Positions 12,474-21,427 of a DNA stretch of 59,985 bases are shown here, piece by piece (position 1 is the first letter of the stretch; the number at the start of each line of letters is the position of its first letter). The notes under the pieces are model-generated. The model searched no databases. It was not told the origin of the DNA and saw nothing but the letters and a program-made list of their open reading frames with translations. The position numbers and the translations under genes were made by a program. The stretch comes from Oligoflexia bacterium (GTDB taxonomy: Bacteria; Bdellovibrionota; UBA1018). The stretch spans positions 1-59,985 of the forward strand of contig JACMNQ010000042.1 in NCBI GenBank assembly GCA_014378465.1, given 5' to 3'.

Positions 12474-13361
12474 TCACTTGAAAAAAACAGCCTCCAGGTT
12501 GACTCGACTCCGTTTCAGCACGGCTTCCGAAGAAACCGCTTTGAAGCGTCCGATCGCGGCCGCCACCTGGAGCAGAGTCACGGGTTCGTTGAGTCTGGCC
12601 GGACTTTCAGTTCCACCCCAGTCAGCCGGTGGCTGGTCGGGTGAATCCGTTTCAATCACAAGGGATTCGAGTGGGAGTGATACCACGGCTTGCTTGAGCT
12701 TTTCAAAAGCTTTCCCGCTCTTTCGCGTGATCACCGACCCGCTGATCGAGATTTTCAGGCCGAAATCGAAGTAATTTCGGGCCGCCTGCAGATCCCCCGA
12801 GAAGGAATGGACGATTCCGCCCAGAGCACGAATTTCAGCTCTCCCAAAACTCTCCAGAATGCTCTGGGCCTGAGGGTGGGCATGGACGATATGGAGGACA
12901 AGGGGAAGCTTCTCCGCTGAGGCGAGTTTGAGCTGGCGCTCAAAGTACTCGGTTTGGCGGGCTTCAGTCTCCGCTGGCCCGCCACCTGAGTTCAGTTGCC
13001 TGGGTGAGTGATCAAGACCCAGTTCTCCCAGGCCCCGGGGCCGGTATCGTTTGAGCCAACTCAAAAGCTTCTCGAAGCCCTCCTCGCACTCCAGAGCGGA
13101 ATGAGACGAGATCCACCAGGGGTGAAGCCCAAAAGTCGTGGAGATTTTTCCCGGATACCGGGTGACCAGGGCGAGCTGCCGCTCCCAGTCCTCAGGACCG
13201 ACGCCACCTTGAATGAAGTGAGAGATTCCTGCCAAACCGGCACGCTGAATGATCTGGTCCCTCTTCGCGTCCAGTCGCTGATCAGCCAAGTGACAGTGAG
13301 CGTCGATATGCCCGACCTGAGGAATGCCCAATTCGTTCTGAGGACCTTTGAAATCACTCAT
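12474..13361 (-). CDS. TatD family metal-dependent hydrolase
   Basis: A 295-residue TIM-barrel hydrolase of the TatD DNase family. The metal site begins HIDAHCHLA near residue 18, followed by GLHPWWIS, GELGLDHS, VLHIVHAH, and the late ETDSPDQPP with the metal-binding Asp. TatD proteins act as 3'-5' exonucleases or D-aminoacyl-type hydrolases; the exact substrate is not set by sequence. First gene of the minus-strand operon with tcdA and tgt-mnmC. Its start lies 186 bases from the divergent lytic transglycosylase. Confidence 0.85.
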   Translation of the reverse strand: MSDFKGPQNELGIPQVGHIDAHCHLADQRLDAKRDQIIQRAGLAGISHFIQGGVGPEDWERQLALVTRYPGKISTTFGLHPWWISSHSALECEEGFEKLLSWLKRYRPRGLGELGLDHSPRQLNSGGGPAETEARQTEYFERQLKLASAEKLPLVLHIVHAHPQAQSILESFGRAEIRALGGIVHSFSGDLQAARNYFDFGLKISISGSVITRKSGKAFEKLKQAVVSLPLESLVIETDSPDQPPADWGGTESPARLNEPVTLLQVAAAIGRFKAVSSEAVLKRSRVNLEAVFFK

Positions 13362-13547
13362 GAAACAGCCCTGATTTCAAGGAGTTGGATGATTTTTCCT
13401 GACATGGGTCTTGAGCCAGCATGTCGATACTTTAGACAGGGCGCCAACGATTGGCTAGCACCCAATGCTCAATACGCCTGTGTCACTAAATACCTGTCAG
13501 ATATCAGCTACTTACGTTCGGCACGCCGGTTGCTTTATACACTGCAT

Positions 13548-14363
13548 ATGAACAACACCACTCAGACGCAAAACACTTCAGCCCCCCTTCTTCCCTCCTC
13601 AAAAGGGATCCAGTTGAGCAGAATGAAATTGGGCTTCAAAGTGGTCGTGGGCCTCACCCTTCTGGTGGTCGGCGAGATGTCCGGAGTCACTGCCACTGCC
13701 GGTCACATGGACCGCAACCCCCGCCTGGCTCATGCGAGAGAGCTCATGGGCAAGTACTACCGCAAGAGCGTCGTGAAAAAGGCGGAACACTTCTCGACCG
13801 TCGAAAGCTTCGTGAAAAATACCACCAGGTCGTCCCTCCAGGGCAAGTTCAGGAAGATGTCTCCTCAGGTCGCCACCGCACTTCTGCAGGAAGCTTCTCG
13901 CTACAGCTTTGACCCGATCTTCCTCATGGCCGTGATCGCTCACGAGAGCGGTTTCAATCCTCTGGCGATCGGCACTTCCGGTGAAATCGGTCTGATGCAG
14001 ATCAAGCCCGACACTGCCGAGTGGATCGCCGACAAATACGACCTCAAGTATGACAGCGCTGAAACTCTGAAAAATCCGGTCGAGAACATCAAGATCGGCG
14101 CCGCCTACATGAGCTTTCTCCGGGAACGCTTTGATTCACACAGCCGCCTCTACCTCGCCGCTTACAACATGGGCGCAAAGAACGTCGACCGCGCGCTCGA
14201 CCGAAACGTCTGGCCCAGAGATTACCCAAGCGCCGTCATGAACCATTACATCCGCTTCTACACTGAGCTCAACAAAATGCCTCAGATCGTCGCTCCGAGC
14301 CGCAAGAAGAGCATGATGATCTCGGCACTGGTTCTTCTGATCCCGTCGCTTGCGACACAGTGA
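13548..14363 (+). CDS. Lytic transglycosylase (SLT domain)
   Basis: A 271-residue exported protein that should cleave peptidoglycan glycan strands with anhydro-MurNAc formation. A hydrophobic segment (residues 30-44) serves as signal or anchor. The SLT domain starts with ALLQEASRYSFDP; the catalytic Glu is E133 in AHESGFNPLAIG, followed by GEIGLMQIKPDTA and LAAYNMGAKNV, all standard. The ATG at 13548 lacks a strong ribosome site; ATG 13623 is an alternative that puts the signal segment at the very N-terminus. The C-terminus ends with a second hydrophobic stretch (MMISALVLLIP), which is unusual and may be a tail anchor. Confidence 0.85.
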   Translation: MNNTTQTQNTSAPLLPSSKGIQLSRMKLGFKVVVGLTLLVVGEMSGVTATAGHMDRNPRLAHARELMGKYYRKSVVKKAEHFSTVESFVKNTTRSSLQGKFRKMSPQVATALLQEASRYSFDPIFLMAVIAHESGFNPLAIGTSGEIGLMQIKPDTAEWIADKYDLKYDSAETLKNPVENIKIGAAYMSFLRERFDSHSRLYLAAYNMGAKNVDRALDRNVWPRDYPSAVMNHYIRFYTELNKMPQIVAPSRKKSMMISALVLLIPSLATQ

Positions 14364-14444
14364 TCGATTCGTGAAAGTCAAAGCCTCGAGAGTTCACGGC
14401 AGCAAGAAGCAACGGTCCAAAGCTTCCGGCAGGCGGAAAAGAAA

Positions 14445-14627
14445 ATGGGACGAAAGCCCGATGCGCATGAACTCGTCGCCCGAGTGGCTCACTCGCTTCC
14501 TGATGCGTCATACGGCGAACTTCTTGAGTACCTTGCGACTTCGGCACTCACTCGTCTGGACAATCAGAAAGGGATCTGTAGCGAAGGGTCGGTTAAACCC
14601 GCAACCGCCGCCCACTCATCCATCTGA
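14445..14627 (+). CDS. Possible small ORF or gene remnant
   Basis: A 60-codon frame whose first half reads like protein (AHELVARVAHSLPDASYGELLEYL) and then loses character. It lies in the same frame as the transglycosylase, beyond its stop codon. No good ribosome site is seen. A 104-codon frame overlaps it in another phase with a very Arg/Lys-rich translation, so coding here is doubtful. It may be the remains of a gene; I see no other content between 14364 and the terminator. Confidence 0.25.
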   Translation: MGRKPDAHELVARVAHSLPDASYGELLEYLATSALTRLDNQKGICSEGSVKPATAAHSSI

Positions 14628-14664
14628 AGAAGGGGACGCGACTCCTGAAGGAAAGAGAAAATAG

Positions 14665-14699
14665 AAAAAAGCCTGACCCGTTTCCGGATCAGGCCTTTT
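14665..14699. terminator. Hairpin terminator between convergent genes
   Basis: AAAAGCCTGACCCG / CGGATCAGGCCTTTT form a 10-bp stem with one mismatch around a TTTC loop, flanked by A-run and T-run. It suits both the plus-strand transcript and the minus-strand gene ending at 14724. Confidence 0.8.
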
Positions 14700-14723
14700 C
14701 AAATTTCAGCCGAAGCTCAAAGC

Positions 14724-15023
14724 TCAGTGAGTCGCTTTGTGCGCCGAATTGGAGACATCGTCTTTCACGTCGCTCATTTTGTCGCCTGCATCTTTGGCAA
14801 CATTGTGGTCGCCCTTTGCATCACGAACGTGCTTCTTCATGTGGCGCTTGCCTTTTTTGCCAGCGGTCTTGGCATCGCTCATGGTGCTGTCAGCGGCGTC
14901 AGCGGTTTTGTCAGCAGCCTTGTCCATCTTGTGGCCAACGGTTTCGTCAGCACGAACGGTGCTGATGGCCATTGGAGAAGCGAGTACGGTCAAAGCGATT
15001 GCGAGGCTCATGATTTTTTTCAT
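14724..15023 (-). CDS. Small secreted Lys/Asp/Ala-rich protein
   Basis: A 99-residue protein with a typical signal peptide (MKKIM..., cleavage after VRA) and an AAAAGGAA ribosome site. The mature part is charged and helical-looking: DKAADKTADAADS repeats, then a cationic block KKGKRHMKKHVRDAKGD and an acidic KMSDVKDDVSN end. It could form an amphipathic or membrane-associated helix, as seen in small stress-induced periplasmic proteins. It shares a cationic KK.H..K patch with the secreted protein at 7348-7929. The leader carries a strong hairpin. Function unknown. Confidence 0.65.
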   Translation of the reverse strand: MKKIMSLAIALTVLASPMAISTVRADETVGHKMDKAADKTADAADSTMSDAKTAGKKGKRHMKKHVRDAKGDHNVAKDAGDKMSDVKDDVSNSAHKATH

Positions 15024-15043
15024 GGAAGTTCCTTTTTGAAAAG

Positions 15044-15070
15044 GGACGCCAGACGGGGGGCCTGGCGTCC
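15044..15070 (-). promoter_or_regulatory. Stem-loop in the leader of the small secreted protein gene
   Basis: GGACGCCAG and CTGGCGTCC form a perfect 9-bp stem with a 9-base G-rich loop. On the minus transcript the stem is followed by CCCTTTTC and lies about 20 bases before the start codon, so it looks like an attenuator or a stability element rather than an end terminator. Confidence 0.5.
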
Positions 15071-15309
15071 GAGTTGATTTGAAACCGGTCCTTTACGCAG
15101 AAGTGAGCAGCGTCAGGTGGGGGCCTTCCCGCAGGCAATCACTGATTCGAAAAAAATCGGTTTCAAACGTCGATCCATGACTCTACAGACTGCGCGCTCA
15201 CATAGGAAGATCTGACTCACCGTGCAGAATACCCGCTCGCTTAAACCCCCAGAATCAGGAATATAAGTCGCTTCGCACCGCATTTTTGCGGCGTGCCGTT
15301 TAACCCGGC

Positions 15310-16557
15310 TTACCCTTGAACGACTTCGCGGTAGCAGTGAAGAAAACGCTCCGCCATCACTTCGTCATTACCGACAAAGCCGATGCTCAGGCGCAAAAGC
15401 CCAGGATTGAGCCCCATGAGTTTCTGTTCTTCTTCTGGAATTTCACTCGAAGTACTGCTCGAAGGGCAGCTGATCAGAGTGCGAGAGAAACCGAGAGAAA
15501 CCGCGTAAAGCCCGAACTTCTCTTCCTGAAGGCGTCCTGCGAGTTTCATGGCCTGCTTCATCGAACCGCACTCCACCGTGAGCATTCCGCCGAAACCGTA
15601 CTCGGGATTCATGAGTTCCTTCATGCGCGCGTGCTGAGGGTGATCCTTGAGCCCCGGGTAAATGACTTTGACTCCCGCTTCGGACATTTTGGCAGCGAGG
15701 AACGCGGCCGACTTTGAATGCGCCTGCATGCGAAGGGGCAGATGGTCGAGCCTGAGATAAAGTTCATGGGCGATGCGCGGATCCATCACGGGTCCGGTCA
15801 GCATCACGAGTCCGCTATTGATGTCGATGAGTGAATCAATGAAAGCCTGATCAGAGACAATGGCTCCCGCGATCAGATCTGAAGCGCCCGAGATGTATTT
15901 GGTGCAGGAGTAGACGACCACGTCGGCTCCGTGTCTGCCTGCTGAGATCAGGACCGGTGTGAAAGTATTGTCGACGACGAGCTTCACATTCTTCTTCTTC
16001 GCGAGCTCACTCAGAGCTTTGAGATGGCTGATCGCGAGCAGCGGGTTGCTCATCGTCTCCGTGTAGATCAACTTCGTTTCCGGCGTGATCGCTTTTTCGA
16101 TGGCAGCGAGATCATTGGGATCCACAAAAGTCGTCGTGATCCCACGCTTGGGCAAAACGTTCGCGAAAAGAGCGTAAGTTCCGCCATACACGACCTTGGA
16201 TGAAACGATGTGCCCGCCCACCAGGGAACTTGCCGCTCCAGCGGTGGCCGGACCGGAAGCGTTCAGAAAAATCTGTTCGACCGCGCATGAAATGGCAGCC
16301 ATGCCGCTCGCGACTCCCAGGGCCGCGGGCATGCCCTCGATGGCGGCCATTTTTTTGCCAAATGCCGTGACGGACGGATTCGAGTGCCGACTGTAGAGAT
16401 AGCAGCCCTGCATCTCGCCGCGAAAGACGCGTTCCATGTCGTCTGGCTTGAGAAACGTCGAAGTCGCCGCCACGTCAATGACCGGCACTACCCCGCCCTC
16501 TTCACCAAAGTGCTGAACGTCGCGAACGGACTGAGACGGATCGAATGGAGTTTTCAT
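15310..16557 (-). CDS. Cys/Met metabolism PLP-dependent enzyme (methionine gamma-lyase type)
   Basis: A 415-residue PLP enzyme of the cystathionine gamma-synthase / methionine gamma-lyase group. Seen: YLYSRHSNPS near residue 53, the GVASGMAAIS cofactor loop, VDNTFTPVL, and the Schiff-base Lys K220 in SCTKYISG. The family forms or breaks Cgamma-S bonds in sulfur amino acids; sequence alone does not separate lyase from O-acyl-homoserine sulfhydrylase. The LISCPSSSTSS segment near the C-terminus is typical. The ATG overlaps the trmO stop by 4 bases, placing it last in the ileS-trmO operon. Confidence 0.85.
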   Translation of the reverse strand: MKTPFDPSQSVRDVQHFGEEGGVVPVIDVAATSTFLKPDDMERVFRGEMQGCYLYSRHSNPSVTAFGKKMAAIEGMPAALGVASGMAAISCAVEQIFLNASGPATAGAASSLVGGHIVSSKVVYGGTYALFANVLPKRGITTTFVDPNDLAAIEKAITPETKLIYTETMSNPLLAISHLKALSELAKKKNVKLVVDNTFTPVLISAGRHGADVVVYSCTKYISGASDLIAGAIVSDQAFIDSLIDINSGLVMLTGPVMDPRIAHELYLRLDHLPLRMQAHSKSAAFLAAKMSEAGVKVIYPGLKDHPQHARMKELMNPEYGFGGMLTVECGSMKQAMKLAGRLQEEKFGLYAVSLGFSRTLISCPSSSTSSEIPEEEQKLMGLNPGLLRLSIGFVGNDEVMAERFLHCYREVVQG

Positions 16558-17363
16558 GGTATTTCCTTCTGGTTCTTCCGGGCTGCTTGGGACTCTTCAA
16601 AGTCCACGACATCAAGAACGTGAAAGCGACCTTCTGAGATCTGCCATTTCACATCATAATCAAACAGTTTGAAGCCGTACTTCGTCCCCTCGGCTTCGGG
16701 ACTTTCGGGCGGCATCCGGCGCTTCTGAAACGCCGGCCTCGGGTCGAGCTCCAGCATCTGCGTGATGAGCTCCGCGAGGTTGGGATACAACTCGGCAGCG
16801 CGTTCATGGATCGAGCGCAGAGACTTTTCGGAGAACTCCACGTCGTATCGGGCGATGGGCTCCCCTGCCCAACCCGCGAGCGCATCCGGGATCGAATCCG
16901 CATAAGGCAGATAGGGTTTGATATCGAGCACGGGCGTGCCGTCCAGAATATCCACGCCGCTCACGAAGAGCTCCACCCCGCCTTTGGCCTCAAGATCGAC
17001 CCGGTCGAGTTTCACAGCCGAGAGCCCGATCGGATTGGGACGATGAGGAGAGCGCGAAGCGAGCACCCCCACTTTGCGCGCGCCCCCGAGACGAGGAGGT
17101 CGGATCGAGGGCTTCCAGTTTTTGGCATCATGTTGGTGAAAGATGAATACGATCCAGAGGTGACTGAACCCTTCGAGTTCCCGAACTGCCGTTTTAAAAT
17201 CCGGATGATCGCGAAGCTTGAGGACTCCCTCAGCTCCCGAGACCAGTCCCGGCTGCCGGGGGATGCCGAATTTTTCCTTGAAGCACGACTGGAGGTATCC
17301 GATCGGCTCGAACTCAAACAGATTCCTCGAAGGCTTCTTTGAGTGACTTTGGGGTTTATCCAC
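16554..17363 (-). CDS. trmO: tRNA (N6-threonylcarbamoyladenosine37-N6)-methyltransferase TrmO
   Basis: A TsaA/YaeB-type SAM-dependent enzyme that methylates t6A37. Diagnostic segments: FEPIGYLQSCFKEKFGIPRQPGL at the start (long form begins near residue 17), LWIVFIFH, VGVLASRSPHRPNPIGLSAV, and DGTPVLDIKPYLPYADS. The extra C-terminal region (about residues 160-269) matches the enterobacterial long form. The GTG start lies 8 bases inside the end of ileS, so translation is coupled. With ileS this pairs an Ile-tRNA charger with an enzyme acting on ANN-decoding tRNAs, which include tRNA-Ile. Confidence 0.93.
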   Translation of the reverse strand: MDKPQSHSKKPSRNLFEFEPIGYLQSCFKEKFGIPRQPGLVSGAEGVLKLRDHPDFKTAVRELEGFSHLWIVFIFHQHDAKNWKPSIRPPRLGGARKVGVLASRSPHRPNPIGLSAVKLDRVDLEAKGGVELFVSGVDILDGTPVLDIKPYLPYADSIPDALAGWAGEPIARYDVEFSEKSLRSIHERAAELYPNLAELITQMLELDPRPAFQKRRMPPESPEAEGTKYGFKLFDYDVKWQISEGRFHVLDVVDFEESQAARKNQKEIP

Positions 17364-20300
17364 GCGGTAAAGCAGTCACTCCGATTTTGACGCTCTCTCC
17401 GTCGATGTCCGCGTCTTCGGTGTGTTTGCCCTTCGGCACTTCTGAGAAAGCGAATTTCTGAGTGAGCGTCTCCTTCATGATCATGTCCTGATGAGCTTCT
17501 GCCGCTTCTCTCAGCGCGCCGGTACAGTGAAGTTCGAGCGCGATGCGGTCATCGAGGATGAAATCCGCCGCTTTGCGAGCGGCCTGGACTTTGCGCACGA
17601 TCTCACGGGCGAGACCTTCCTTGATCTGCTCACCGGAAACGGTCGGATCGATCTCGACGGACACGAGCTGGTGAGTGGCGATGTTCGGGAAGGCCGGCTT
17701 CGGCGCACGACGAATCTCGACTTCGGCCTGGGTGATGGCTTCGCCTTCGACGAGAACGGACTCACCCTTTTCGAGCGCGAGGAGTTCCTTCAGGCCGAGC
17801 TTCATGATTCCCCCGCCGATGGCTTTCATCTTCGGGCCGAAACGAGGGCCAAGCACCGGAAAATTGGCCTTGGCCGAGATCTGGATGAACTTGTCCTCGT
17901 CCGAGTTGTAATCGATCTTCTGAATATTCAGTTCGTCCTGAAAGTAGGCTTCAAAGCGTTTCAGATTGGCGAGAACCGCAGGATCACGGTGAATGATCGT
18001 CATGGATTTGAGTGGGATCTTGGCCTTGACCTGAATCTTCTCACGCGTGTTGCGTCCAAGCACGACCAGCGCTTCCATCACGCGGACGGCTTCTTCGAGT
18101 TCGGGGCGCTTGAGCTTCTCATTGGCCTCCGGAAAGGATTCGAGGTGAACGCTTTCCTTCGCATCTGGATTCACGCGTGCGAGATTCTGGTAAGTCGTCT
18201 CGGCGAGAAACGGTGCGAACGGTGCCATGAGCTTGCTCAAAGTCGTCAGCACTTCATACAAAGTCTCATAGGCAAGACGTTTGTCCTCGGGCATGCCGTC
18301 CTGCCAGAAGTGGCTGCGGTTGAAGCGGATGTAGGTGTTCGTCAGGTCTTCGATGAACTGGAGAAGTGCCGGCACGACGTTGTACAGCCGGTACGCCGTC
18401 ATCTCGCGCTGAGTGTTCTCAATCAAAGTGTTCAGGCGGGACAGAACCCATTGATCCAGAATATTCGGTGAGCTTGCAGCATCCCCACGCGGGCGGAAGT
18501 CGTCGATGTTCGCGTAATTGATGAAAAACGAATAGGAATTCCACCAGCGGAGCAGAATTTTGCGAACGACGTCAGTGACTCCTTTCTCCGCGAATTTCAG
18601 TTCCTGCGCTTTCACGACCGGTGAATCGATCAGGTACAGGCGCAGCGCATCCGCTCCGTGCTTGCCGAGAACTTCCATCGGGTCAGGATAATTCTTCAGG
18701 CTCTTGCTCATCTTCTTGCCGTCTTCAGCGAGAATGAGACCGTTGACGACGACATTCTTGAAAGGCGCTTTATTGAAGAGCGCAGTCCCGATGACCATGA
18801 GCGTGTAGAACCAGCCGCGAGTCTGATCAAGACCTTCAGCGATGAAATCCGCCGGAAAAGTCTTTTCAAAGAGCGCCTGCGCATTCGCAGGATCCGTATT
18901 GGGGTATCCATTCTGCGCATAAGGCATCGAACCACTCTCAAACCAGCAGTCCAGCACGCCTTCGACGCGCTTGAGCGGACTCTTGCCCGTCGGAGACGGG
19001 ATCGTCAGGTGGTCGATGTGATCGATGTGCAGGTCCGTGACGGTCTCGCCCGTCAGCTTTTCGAGTTCGGCGGCCGAGCCGATGCAGATCACTTCGCCTT
19101 CGGCATTCTTCCAGATGGGAAGTGGCGTGCCCCAGAAGCGGTTGCGTGAAATCGCCCAGTCGCGGGCATTCTCTAACCAGTTTCCGAAACGTCCATCGCG
19201 AAGGTGATCCGGAACCCACTGCGTGGTCGCATTGTTCGCGATCAGCTGTTCCTTGATCTTTTCGACCGCAACGAACCAGGAGGACACCGCGCGGTAGATG
19301 AGCGGAGTGTCCGAACGGTAGCAGAACGGGTAACTGTGAACGAGCGTGTCCTGTTTGAAGAGTTTACCGGCCTTCTTCAGATCCGCGATGATGTCCTTGT
19401 CCGCTTCCTTGATGCGCTTGCCCTGGTAGTCGGGAACTTCGGCAGTGAACATGCCGTCGTCATCGACAGGATTGACCAGAGGCATGCCTTCGCGGGCGCA
19501 GGCGTAGTAATCGTCTTCGCCGTAGGCCGGCGCCATGTGAACGATGCCGGTTCCGCTTTCGACCGTGACATGATCCGAATGAATGACTTTGAAAGCGCCC
19601 TTGGCCGAGAGTTCCCTGAAGTACGGGAACAGCGGATCATACGTGAGGCCGAGCAGTGCTGCACCTTTCACATTTTCGAGAATTTCGACATCCAGTTCAG
19701 GATTTTTAAATGAAGCTCCGACCAGGGCCCGCGCCAGAATGTAAGTGTTGCCCGAGGATTTTTCGAGCACTTTGACATAGTCGAGTTCCTTGCCGACCGC
19801 GAGGCCGAGATTGCTCGGCAAAGTCCAGGGAGTGGTCGTCCAGGCAAGAAAGAAAGTCTTCGCCTGTCCCTGCACGGCAAAACTCACGGTCACGGCAGGA
19901 TCCTGGACCTGCTTGTAATTCTGATTGGCTTCAAAGTTGGAAAGCGGAGAAGAAAGCCCCACCGAGTAGGGCACCACTTTATAGCCTTCGTAGATCAGCC
20001 CTTTGTTCCAGAGTTGCTGAAAGACCCACCACACGCTCTGCATGAAACTCGTGTCCATGGTGAAGTACGCATTCTCCATGTCGACCCAGCGGCCGACGCG
20101 GTTGACGGTCTTTTTCCACTCTTCGGAGTAACGCTGCACGATCCCACGGCAAGCGGCATTGTACTTGTCGACTCCCATCGCGATGATCTGCTTGCGGCTG
20201 TCCAGCTTGAGAGCCTTGTTGATCTCATACTCGACCGGGAGCCCATGGCAATCCCAGCCAAAACGCCTCGGGATTGAATACCCTTTCATGGTCCAGTAGC

Positions 20301-20523
20301 GTGGGACGACGTCCTTGAGAACGCCAGCCAGAATATGTCCGTAGTGAGGCAGCCCCGTCGCGAAAGGAGGACCGTCGTAAAAACTGTAAGGCTTCGCGGA
20401 TTCACTCTGTTTCAGAGACTTTTCAAAGATCTTCTTCTGATCCCAGAACGCGAGAATGGTTTCTTCCTGTTTTGGAAGTTGAACATCGGAACGGACTGCC
20501 AGAAATGGTTTTTCAGATTGCAT
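17356..20523 (-). CDS. ileS: Isoleucyl-tRNA synthetase, eukaryote-like (type 2)
   Basis: A 1055-residue class I synthetase that charges tRNA-Ile. The HIGH motif is HYGH at 60-63, preceded by DGPPFATGLP; KMSKS lies at 604-608. The editing domain has GLSSPLSNFEANQNYK and TWTTTPWTLPSNLGLAV-like features. The length and the C-terminal part (VTVSGEQIKEG...) fit the IleRS2 class shared with eukaryotes, which lacks the short bacterial zinc-finger end and is known for natural mupirocin tolerance. It begins 71 bases after the DUF2288 gene and overlaps trmO by 8 bases. No T-box leader is seen. Confidence 0.96.
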   Translation of the reverse strand: MQSEKPFLAVRSDVQLPKQEETILAFWDQKKIFEKSLKQSESAKPYSFYDGPPFATGLPHYGHILAGVLKDVVPRYWTMKGYSIPRRFGWDCHGLPVEYEINKALKLDSRKQIIAMGVDKYNAACRGIVQRYSEEWKKTVNRVGRWVDMENAYFTMDTSFMQSVWWVFQQLWNKGLIYEGYKVVPYSVGLSSPLSNFEANQNYKQVQDPAVTVSFAVQGQAKTFFLAWTTTPWTLPSNLGLAVGKELDYVKVLEKSSGNTYILARALVGASFKNPELDVEILENVKGAALLGLTYDPLFPYFRELSAKGAFKVIHSDHVTVESGTGIVHMAPAYGEDDYYACAREGMPLVNPVDDDGMFTAEVPDYQGKRIKEADKDIIADLKKAGKLFKQDTLVHSYPFCYRSDTPLIYRAVSSWFVAVEKIKEQLIANNATTQWVPDHLRDGRFGNWLENARDWAISRNRFWGTPLPIWKNAEGEVICIGSAAELEKLTGETVTDLHIDHIDHLTIPSPTGKSPLKRVEGVLDCWFESGSMPYAQNGYPNTDPANAQALFEKTFPADFIAEGLDQTRGWFYTLMVIGTALFNKAPFKNVVVNGLILAEDGKKMSKSLKNYPDPMEVLGKHGADALRLYLIDSPVVKAQELKFAEKGVTDVVRKILLRWWNSYSFFINYANIDDFRPRGDAASSPNILDQWVLSRLNTLIENTQREMTAYRLYNVVPALLQFIEDLTNTYIRFNRSHFWQDGMPEDKRLAYETLYEVLTTLSKLMAPFAPFLAETTYQNLARVNPDAKESVHLESFPEANEKLKRPELEEAVRVMEALVVLGRNTREKIQVKAKIPLKSMTIIHRDPAVLANLKRFEAYFQDELNIQKIDYNSDEDKFIQISAKANFPVLGPRFGPKMKAIGGGIMKLGLKELLALEKGESVLVEGEAITQAEVEIRRAPKPAFPNIATHQLVSVEIDPTVSGEQIKEGLAREIVRKVQAARKAADFILDDRIALELHCTGALREAAEAHQDMIMKETLTQKFAFSEVPKGKHTEDADIDGESVKIGVTALPRG

Positions 20524-20594
20524 GAGTGAAAAGATCCTAACAAATTAGAGGCGCAGGGGGTAGCCCTCCGCAGGGTTACTTGAAAGTTACGGGG

Positions 20595-20936
20595 TCAGTG
20601 CACCAGAAGCGATGCCGGGGCCTGGTCACCCGCGATCTCCTGCACGAGCACGAAGGGCTGGACCACGACACAGAGAAACCGTTTTTTAGGCTCCAGATTC
20701 CAGGCTTCGAGCTGGTCTGCGGTCGGTTTCGCGATCTGATGGGAACCGATCCACTTCTCAACGGTCGGACGGTCGTCTCGGGCCATCTTCTCAGCGACTT
20801 CGAGAAGGTTGAGAAGGGGATTCACGAGGATCAGGGAGTCCCGCTGGGCGTGAGTCATGAGAAGCGACCATTCCGCCTCATCCAGCGTCGCGATCAAATT
20901 TTTTCGAGTATCCGAATCATCACCTGATTGGGTCAT
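20595..20936 (-). CDS. DUF2288 family protein
   Basis: A 113-residue protein that fits DUF2288: AEWSLLMTHAQRDSLILVNPLLNLLEVA, then KPTADQLEAW and the hallmark VVVQPFVLVQEI. Family members are small cytoplasmic proteins with no known role. It lies directly upstream of ileS on the same strand and may be its first operon partner. It is divergent from the response regulator gene, with about 50 bases of leader between the possible start regions. Confidence 0.8.
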   Translation of the reverse strand: MTQSGDDSDTRKNLIATLDEAEWSLLMTHAQRDSLILVNPLLNLLEVAEKMARDDRPTVEKWIGSHQIAKPTADQLEAWNLEPKKRFLCVVVQPFVLVQEIAGDQAPASLLVH

Positions 20937-21044
20937 GGGCTCTGAGTCCTCTCGTGACTTTCATCTTCAAGACATCCTGCTTCCGCTACAATGACGCAAA
21001 GGCTTGAGAATTGCAGCCAACAACTGCAAAAACGGGGCAACAAA

Positions 21045-21425
21045 ATGGCTAACTGCAATGGAATACTCATCGTCGAAGATGACCTCATAATCCGTGAAAC
21101 GATGAAGGAACTCCTGGAGATGGAAGGCTACCCAGTGTTTACCGCGCAGCATGGCAAAGAAGGAATCGAGCTGCTGAAGACCCTTTCGCCGCCCTGCATG
21201 ATCCTGCTCGACCTCATGATGCCGGTCATGAACGGCCAGGAATTTCTGAAAGTCTTGAGGAAAGAGGCCAGTACGGCCCTTTGCTCCATCCCCATCATCG
21301 TCGTCTCCGCTGTCATTGACGGTGCGAAAGCCAAAGAGCTGAACGTGACCGATTATATCCGGAAGCCCATCAATCTCGACAAGCTGGTTTCGGTGACCAA
21401 GCAGTACTGCGACGCAGCAAGCTAA
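21045..21425 (+). CDS. Single-domain response regulator
   Basis: A CheY-like receiver of 126 residues with no output domain. Acidic pair ED/D at 11-13, phospho-acceptor D56 in ILLDLMMPVMNG, switch Ser in VVSA, and the conserved Lys in IRKPI. I chose the ATG at 21045 because GGGG lies 7 bases upstream; a start 18 codons earlier has no site. A TACAAT box at 20987-20992 may be its -10. No partner kinase is adjacent; a decayed kinase lies 31 kb away at 52.7 kb. The role is likely phosphorelay or protein-protein signalling. Confidence 0.88.
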   Translation: MANCNGILIVEDDLIIRETMKELLEMEGYPVFTAQHGKEGIELLKTLSPPCMILLDLMMPVMNGQEFLKVLRKEASTALCSIPIIVVSAVIDGAKAKELNVTDYIRKPINLDKLVSVTKQYCDAAS

Positions 21426-21427
21426 TT

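Noticed and set aside
14350..14664. 104-codon Arg/Lys-rich frame after the transglycosylase
   Set aside because: Extreme composition, no ribosome site, and it overlaps a better frame and the terminator region.
17491..18471. 326-codon frame antisense to ileS
   Set aside because: Shadow of high-GC codon use on the opposite strand of a certain gene.
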